Origin: Herbaspirillum sp. 3R11
Lineage (GTDB): Bacteria; Pseudomonadota; Gammaproteobacteria; Burkholderiales; Burkholderiaceae_D
Direction of reading: 5' to 3'
Assembly (NCBI RefSeq): GCF_004563925.1
Contig: NZ_SPNJ01000002.1
Location: 434,001 to 498,000, forward strand
DNA: 64,000 bases
A model generated the notes under the pieces. It did not search any database, was not told the DNA's origin, and worked only from the letters and a program-made list of their open reading frames with translations. Made by a program: the position numbers and the translations under genes. This document shows, in pieces, positions 59,420-64,000 of this stretch; positions within the stretch are counted from its first letter, which is position 1, and the number at the start of each line of letters is the position of its first letter.

Positions 59420-59433
59420 TGGTATGCATACCA
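59420..59433. promoter_or_regulatory. 14-bp perfect palindrome 2 (TGGTATGCATACCA)
   Basis: A second perfect inverted repeat one base after the first; both contain ATGCAT. The remaining part of the 300-base gap (59434-59672) shows no gene or clear element apart from the AGGGAGAAG ribosome binding site of the chemoreceptor gene. Confidence 0.65.
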
Positions 59434-59672
59434 GCCTGCGCCGGCTGCAACCCCCTCGCAACCGTGCCGACTGCACATGATAGCGGTTGCCGAAAAAACA
59501 AGCACGGGCGCATGTAATTCCTCTGAAGAAAGCATGTGCTTTCATCCACTCAGGAAAAGCCCGATATTCGCCCGCACCGATTTATCTGAAAATCTGTTCA
59601 CCCACTAGAAACACCCAGCAGTTTCCGGCAGTCCCCAAGCAGTCCCCTCACACAATCCCAAGGGAGAAGAAC

Positions 59673-61382
59673 ATGAAAAACCTGAAAATCGGCGTACGCC
59701 TCACTATCGGTTTCGGCATCGTCCTGGCACTGCTGGTCACTGGAGCAACATTCGGTCTGCGTCAGGTCGCCAAACTGAACGAGCGTGTCGAATTCATCAC
59801 ATCGGTCGACGAAGGAAAATTGTTGGCTCTGAGCAAGGTCCAGTTCGCCGTCGGCCTGCGCGCCATTGCCGCCCGCAACCTGGTGCTGGTGACTGATCCG
59901 GTGCAGCAAAAAGGCGACATCGAACTGGTCACCAAAGCACAGAAAGACATCGACAGCGGCATGCAAGAGTTGACCGCGTTGATGAAGAACCCGGCTGACG
60001 CCACTGCCAAGGAGCGCGAGATGCTCGAACAGCTGCGCGCACTGGAAGCCAAATACCTGCCAATCGCCACCAAGATCGGCGCACTGGCCACAACGCAACA
60101 AACCGAAGCAGCCAAGGCTTCGCTGGTCGCTGACTGCATGCCGCTGTTGAAACAGGTGATCGCCCATATCCACGAATTCAACGTCGTGATGCGTACCAGC
60201 GCCACCGAGAGCGTTACCGCAGCGCAAGAAGCCTACGAAGTGTCGAAGTGGACCATGTTGGCCCTGAGCGCAGTCTCGCTGCTGCTCGGCTCGCTGATCG
60301 CCTGGTGGCTGACCCGCTCGATCTCGCGTCCTCTGAAGGAAGCCGTGACGATTGCACAGAACGTCAGCGCCGGTGATCTGACCAGCACCATCACGGTCGA
60401 CAGCAAGGATGAACTGGGTCAACTGAAACTGGCTCTCAAGGAAATGAACGACAACCTGTTGCGCATCGTCGGCGATGTCCGCCACGGCACCGATACCATC
60501 GCTACCGCTTCCAGCGAAATCGCCACCGGCAACCTGGACCTGTCGTCCCGCACTGAACAACAAGCCGGCTCACTGCAGGAAACCGCTTCGGCGATGGAAG
60601 AACTGACCGCCACCGTCAAGCAAAACGCCGAGAACGCACAACAAGCCAACAAGCTGGCGACAACCGCCTCCGACATCGCCGTCAAGGGTGGCGCAGTGGT
60701 GGCCCGTGTGGTGGAAACCATGGCCTCGATCAACGAGTCGTCGAAGAAGGTGGTCGACATCATCGGCGTCATCGACGGCATCGCTTTCCAGACCAACATC
60801 CTGGCGCTCAACGCCGCAGTGGAAGCAGCACGTGCCGGTGAACAAGGCCGCGGTTTTGCGGTGGTCGCTTCGGAAGTGCGCAGCCTGGCGCAGCGTTCGG
60901 CTTCGGCAGCCAAGGAAATCAAGCAACTGATCGGCACTTCGGTGGCCAAGGTCGACGCCGGCGCAGCGCTGGTTGATGAAGCCGGCGCCACCATGGGCGA
61001 GATCCTCGACAGCATTCAGCGCGTCACCGGCATCATGGGCGACATCAGCTCGGCCAGCGATGAACAGACCCGCGGCATCGAACAGATTAACCACGCCATC
61101 GCCCAGATGGATCAGGTAACGCAACAAAACGCCGCGCTGGTGGAAGAAGCCGCCGCTGCTGCTGCATCGATGCAAAGCCAAACCAGCAGCCTGGCCGAAC
61201 TGGTCAGCGTGTTCAAGCTCGACGATCAGCACGTGCAGTACGCAACAGAACAAGCAGCGCCGGCCCTGGCCTTGAAGACAAGCCGCAACGCCGTGTCGTC
61301 CAAAGCGGCCCAGGTGCATCACCTGCCGAAGCCAGTCAGCGCACCGGCCTTGTCGATGGACAACCTGAGCTACGCCGCATAA
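59673..61382 (+). CDS. Methyl-accepting chemotaxis protein (4HB sensor)
   Basis: The 569-aa receptor has two transmembrane helices (about residues 9-30 and 190-212), a periplasmic four-helix-bundle sensor, a HAMP domain (about 213-265), and a signalling domain with the hairpin tip [33 protein letters not shown]. There is no C-terminal CheR-docking pentapeptide; it ends NLSYAA. The ligand is unknown. A good ribosome binding site (AGGGAGAAG) lies just upstream. Confidence 0.95.
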   Translation: MKNLKIGVRLTIGFGIVLALLVTGATFGLRQVAKLNERVEFITSVDEGKLLALSKVQFAVGLRAIAARNLVLVTDPVQQKGDIELVTKAQKDIDSGMQELTALMKNPADATAKEREMLEQLRALEAKYLPIATKIGALATTQQTEAAKASLVADCMPLLKQVIAHIHEFNVVMRTSATESVTAAQEAYEVSKWTMLALSAVSLLLGSLIAWWLTRSISRPLKEAVTIAQNVSAGDLTSTITVDSKDELGQLKLALKEMNDNLLRIVGDVRHGTDTIATASSEIATGNLDLSSRTEQQAGSLQETASAMEELTATVKQNAENAQQANKLATTASDIAVKGGAVVARVVETMASINESSKKVVDIIGVIDGIAFQTNILALNAAVEAARAGEQGRGFAVVASEVRSLAQRSASAAKEIKQLIGTSVAKVDAGAALVDEAGATMGEILDSIQRVTGIMGDISSASDEQTRGIEQINHAIAQMDQVTQQNAALVEEAAAAAASMQSQTSSLAELVSVFKLDDQHVQYATEQAAPALALKTSRNAVSSKAAQVHHLPKPVSAPALSMDNLSYAA

Positions 61383-61542
61383 TTCGGAATACGGAATGCG
61401 GAAGACGCTGAAAGCAGGTCAATGAATTTGTAGTGGGGGTAGTAGCTGTAAGCAGCAAGTAGTCTTGTAGTGGGGTGAGGGAATGAGGTGCAGCATGCGC
61501 AAGCAAGGCCTCATGAACCGATGTGATGAACATCGGTGTGCA

Positions 61543-61575
61543 GGCGGTTCGCAGCGATGCGATCCGCCTTTTTTT
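61543..61575 (+). terminator. Intrinsic terminator 160 bases downstream of the chemoreceptor gene
   Basis: GGCGGTTCGCA-GCGA-TGCGATCCGCC forms an 11-bp stem with one mismatch and is followed by seven T. It is oriented to stop plus-strand transcription, either from the chemoreceptor gene or from an unrecognised short transcript in 61383-61542. Confidence 0.88.
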
Positions 61576-61599
61576 ATTGGTGTCGACGAAAGCGCAGGA

Positions 61600-62073
61600 T
61601 CAGCGCGGCAGGTTGCCCAGCGGCAGCGCGGTCTTGTACTTGACCTGCTTGAGCGCGAAGCTGGAGCGGATGTTCTTGATGCCGGGAATCTTGGTCAGAT
61701 GGTCCAGCACGAAATGCTCAAGCGCCTGCAGGTCCGGCACCACCAGGCGCAACAGATAATCTTCGTCGCCGGTCATCAGGTAAACCTCCATGACTTCGTC
61801 GAAGGCGCTCACCGCTTCTTCGAACTGCGCCAGCGTGCCCGACTCCTGTTTCTCCAGGCTGATCTTGATGAAGACATTGACCTTGAGTCCGAGCAAATGC
61901 GGATTGCCCAGCGCAACGTAGCGCGAGATGATGCCTTCGTTCTCCAGCCGCTTGACGCGTGCCAGCGTCGGCGACGGAGAAAGGTTAATCTTGGAAGACA
62001 GTTCGAGATTACTCAGCGCGCTGTTTTGCTGCAGCATGCTCAGAATACGTAAATCGATGGCGTCGAGTTCCAT
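61600..62073 (-). CDS. Lrp/AsnC family transcriptional regulator
   Basis: The 157-aa protein has the N-terminal helix-turn-helix (ILSMLQQNSALSNLELSSKINLSPSPTLARVKRLENEGII) and a C-terminal RAM ligand-binding domain (about residues 70-150, with YLMTGDEDYLLRLVVPDL). It is divergent from aceE, 136 bases apart, so pyruvate dehydrogenase is a candidate target (inference). The effector is likely an amino acid but is not identifiable. Confidence 0.94.
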   Translation of the reverse strand: MELDAIDLRILSMLQQNSALSNLELSSKINLSPSPTLARVKRLENEGIISRYVALGNPHLLGLKVNVFIKISLEKQESGTLAQFEEAVSAFDEVMEVYLMTGDEDYLLRLVVPDLQALEHFVLDHLTKIPGIKNIRSSFALKQVKYKTALPLGNLPR

Positions 62074-62209
62074 ATGCAGAATTTATCTCCGTGAATTTTG
62101 TGTGGGCGGCATATTGTGCTGTTTATTGTATGTCAAAGCGTCGATTTCAGTGACTCATGCGGCGTTGTCAGGCGTAGAGTCGTCAATTCACCCGGAGGAG
62201 ACCAAAAAA

Positions 62210-64000
62210 GTGGATCTGTCATCAGCAAGCGGCATCGCCAAAGACATCGATATCGACGCACAAGAAACCCAGGAATGGCTGCAGGCGTTGCAAGGCGTAT
62301 TGCAGGAAGTCGGCCCCGACCGCGCGCGCTTCCTGCTGTCGCGCATGTCGGCCGCAGCCCAGCAATGGGGCATCAACTGGCGCGACGCCCGCAACACCCC
62401 TTACATCAACACCATTCGCCCGGAACAGGAACCCCCCTTCCCGGGCGGCTCCGACGCCCAGGCGATTGAAGAACACCTGGCCTCGGTCATGCGCTGGAAC
62501 GCGCTGGCGATGGTGGTGCGCGCCAACCGCGCTTACGGCGAACTGGGTGGTCACATCGCCAGTTACGCTTCCGCCGCCGACCTGTTCGAAGTCGGCTTCA
62601 ACCATTTCTTCCGCGCGCGCGAAGAGCAGTTCGCCGGCGACCTGGTCTACTTCCAGCCGCACTCGGCGCCCGGCATTTATGCACGCGCTTTCCTCGAAGG
62701 CGCGCTGACGGAAGACGACCTCGGTTTCTATCGCCGCGAAATCGAAGCCAAGAAGCACGGCAAGCAAGGCCTGTCGTCGTATCCACATCCGTGGCTGATG
62801 CCGAACTTCTGGCAGTTCCCGACCGGCTCGATGGGCATCGGTCCGATCAATGCAATTTACCAGGCGCGTTTCCTGCGCTACCTCGAACATCGCGGCCTGT
62901 TGCAAGACCAGGGCCGCAAGGTGTGGGGTGTGTTCGGCGACGGCGAAATGGACGAGCCGGAATCGCTGGCCGCCCTGAGCCTGGCCTCGCGTGAAAAACT
63001 CGACAACCTGATCTTCGTGGTCAACTGCAACCTGCAGCGCCTGGACGGTCCGGTGCGCGGCAACGGCCACATCGTCGACGAACTCGAAACCATCTTCGCC
63101 GGCGCCGGCTGGAACGTCGTCAAATTGCTGTGGGGATCGGACTGGGACAGCCTGTTCGCACGCGACAAGGACGGCGAACTGATCGATGCGCTCAACCGCA
63201 CCGTCGACGGCCAGCTGCAGACCTTCGCCGCCAACGACGGCGCCTTCAACCGCGAGCACTTCTTCGGACAGACTGCCGGCACGCGTCGCATCGCCGAGAC
63301 GCTCACCGACGAAGAAATCAATCGCCTGCGCCGCGGCGGCCACGACATGAAGAAGATCCATGCCGCCTACGCCGCAGCCGCCAACCATCGCGGCCAGCCG
63401 ACCGTGATCCTGGCGCAGACCAAGAAGGGCTACGGCATGGGTGCGGCAGGCGAGGGCAAGATGACCACGCACCAGCAAAAGAAGCTCGACGAAGAAGTGC
63501 TGATCGCCTTCCGCAATCGCTTCAAGCTGCCGATCAGTGATGAGGAATGCAAGAGCCTGGCGTTCTACAAACCGGCCGCCGACAGCGCCGAGATGAAGCA
63601 TCTGCTGGCGCGTCGCGCCTCGCTGGGCGGACGCATGCCGCGTCGCGTCGCCAACGCCGATGCCAAGGCCCAGCTGCGCGTGCCGCCTATCGAGACCCAC
63701 GCCAAATTCGCGCTTGAGGCTGAAGGCAAGGAAATGTCGAGCACCATGGCGCTGGTGCGCATGCTCGGCAGCATGCTCAAGGACGCCGACCTCGGCCGTT
63801 ACGTGGTGCCCATCGTCGCCGATGAAGCGCGCACCTTCGGCATGGCCAACCTGTTCCGCCAGGTCGGCATCTATTCTTCGCAAGGCCAGTTGTACGAGCC
63901 GGAAGACATCGGCTCCATCCTGTCCTACCGCGAAGCAAAGGACGGCCAGATCCTCGAAGAAGGCATCACCGAAGCCGGCGCGATCTCGTCGTGGACGGCG
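62210..64000 (+). CDS. aceE: Pyruvate dehydrogenase E1 component, homodimeric type (3' end outside window)
   Basis: The frame is open from GTG at 62210 to the right edge, giving 597 codons of about 890-900. GGAGGAG at 62194-62200 is a strong ribosome binding site for the GTG. The N-terminus (EWLQALQGVLQEVGPDRARFLL) and the thiamine-diphosphate motif GDGEMDEPESLAAL at about residue 243 through the following NCNLQRLDGPVRGN are those of the bacterial homodimeric E1. It decarboxylates pyruvate in the pyruvate dehydrogenase complex. The usual partners aceF and lpd would lie to the right. Confidence 0.97.
   Translation, partial: MDLSSASGIAKDIDIDAQETQEWLQALQGVLQEVGPDRARFLLSRMSAAAQQWGINWRDARNTPYINTIRPEQEPPFPGGSDAQAIEEHLASVMRWNALAMVVRANRAYGELGGHIASYASAADLFEVGFNHFFRAREEQFAGDLVYFQPHSAPGIYARAFLEGALTEDDLGFYRREIEAKKHGKQGLSSYPHPWLMPNFWQFPTGSMGIGPINAIYQARFLRYLEHRGLLQDQGRKVWGVFGDGEMDEPESLAALSLASREKLDNLIFVVNCNLQRLDGPVRGNGHIVDELETIFAGAGWNVVKLLWGSDWDSLFARDKDGELIDALNRTVDGQLQTFAANDGAFNREHFFGQTAGTRRIAETLTDEEINRLRRGGHDMKKIHAAYAAAANHRGQPTVILAQTKKGYGMGAAGEGKMTTHQQKKLDEEVLIAFRNRFKLPISDEECKSLAFYKPAADSAEMKHLLARRASLGGRMPRRVANADAKAQLRVPPIETHAKFALEAEGKEMSSTMALVRMLGSMLKDADLGRYVVPIVADEARTFGMANLFRQVGIYSSQGQLYEPEDIGSILSYREAKDGQILEEGITEAGAISSWTA

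Noticed and set aside
59540..59570. FliA (sigma28) promoter before the chemoreceptor gene
   Set aside because: GCCCGATA resembles a sigma28 -10 box but no TAAA-like -35 box is found at the needed spacing.
62222..63883. 553-codon minus-strand frame opposite aceE
   Set aside because: The plus strand encodes conserved aceE from a GTG with a strong ribosome binding site, open to the window edge.

Overview
The window is one continuous stretch of high-GC chromosome from a betaproteobacterium, most likely Oxalobacteraceae (Herbaspirillum/Collimonas-like; genus inferred, not proven). The reasons are gene content and order: a ctaD-ctaG-ctaE/surf1/ctaA/ctaB cytochrome oxidase block, ftsYEX next to rpoH, a complete mla-ibaG-murA-his-hinT-tat run, and petABC-sspA-sspB. 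No insertion sequence, phage, CRISPR array or integrase was seen. The sequence is mainly core genome, densely packed, with many ATGA/TGATG stop-start overlaps.

Layout. 1-8.3 kb: aa3-type cytochrome c oxidase subunits (coxB 3' end, ctaD, ctaE), copper insertion factors (Cox11/CtaG, a 35-residue small assembly protein, two SCO-like proteins), SURF1, and heme A biosynthesis (ctaA, ctaB). 8.4-12.4 kb (minus strand): heat-shock sigma factor rpoH, with a CIRCE operator and a sigma32-like promoter upstream, then ftsX, ftsE, ftsY. 12.5-17.6 kb: an active and an inactive M16 peptidase flanking an orphan ParA-like ATPase, then rsmD, coaD and a ferredoxin. 17.8-21 kb: cysteine dioxygenase plus a four-domain rhodanese, and an EamA transporter. 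21-24.2 kb (minus strand): DUF484-GGDEF cyclase, a methyltransferase, ychF. 24.5-32 kb: mlaF-E-D-A-C-B (outer-membrane lipid asymmetry), an ABC-2 exporter pair, ibaG, murA. 32-39.8 kb: hisG-D-(DNA methyltransferase)-C-B-H-A-F-I-E. 39.8-42 kb: hinT and tatABC. 42-45.2 kb: an HtrA-type protease, DUF2461 protein, Nif3-like protein, mscL. 45.5-49.7 kb: petABC (bc1 complex, with a Tat-dependent Rieske protein close to tatABC), sspA, sspB, tRNA-Thr(UGU).

49.7-64 kb is more accessory: a SLAC1/TehA-type channel, a GlxA-like regulator, a flavin reductase, a branched-chain amino-acid-type ABC transporter with fused LivH-LivM permease but no binding protein, a DadA-like oxidase, a GAF-EAL phosphodiesterase divergent from a chemotaxis receptor, an Lrp/AsnC regulator, and the 5' part of aceE, which runs off the right edge.

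I found no clear new multi-gene system. The points most worth follow-up are the dual sigma32/CIRCE control region of rpoH, the solitary DNA methyltransferase inside the his operon, the ParA-like ATPase between paired M16 genes, the tandem 14-bp palindromes between the c-di-GMP phosphodiesterase and the chemoreceptor, the His-rich N-terminus of CtaD, and the rhodanese protein with alternating active and inactive domains.
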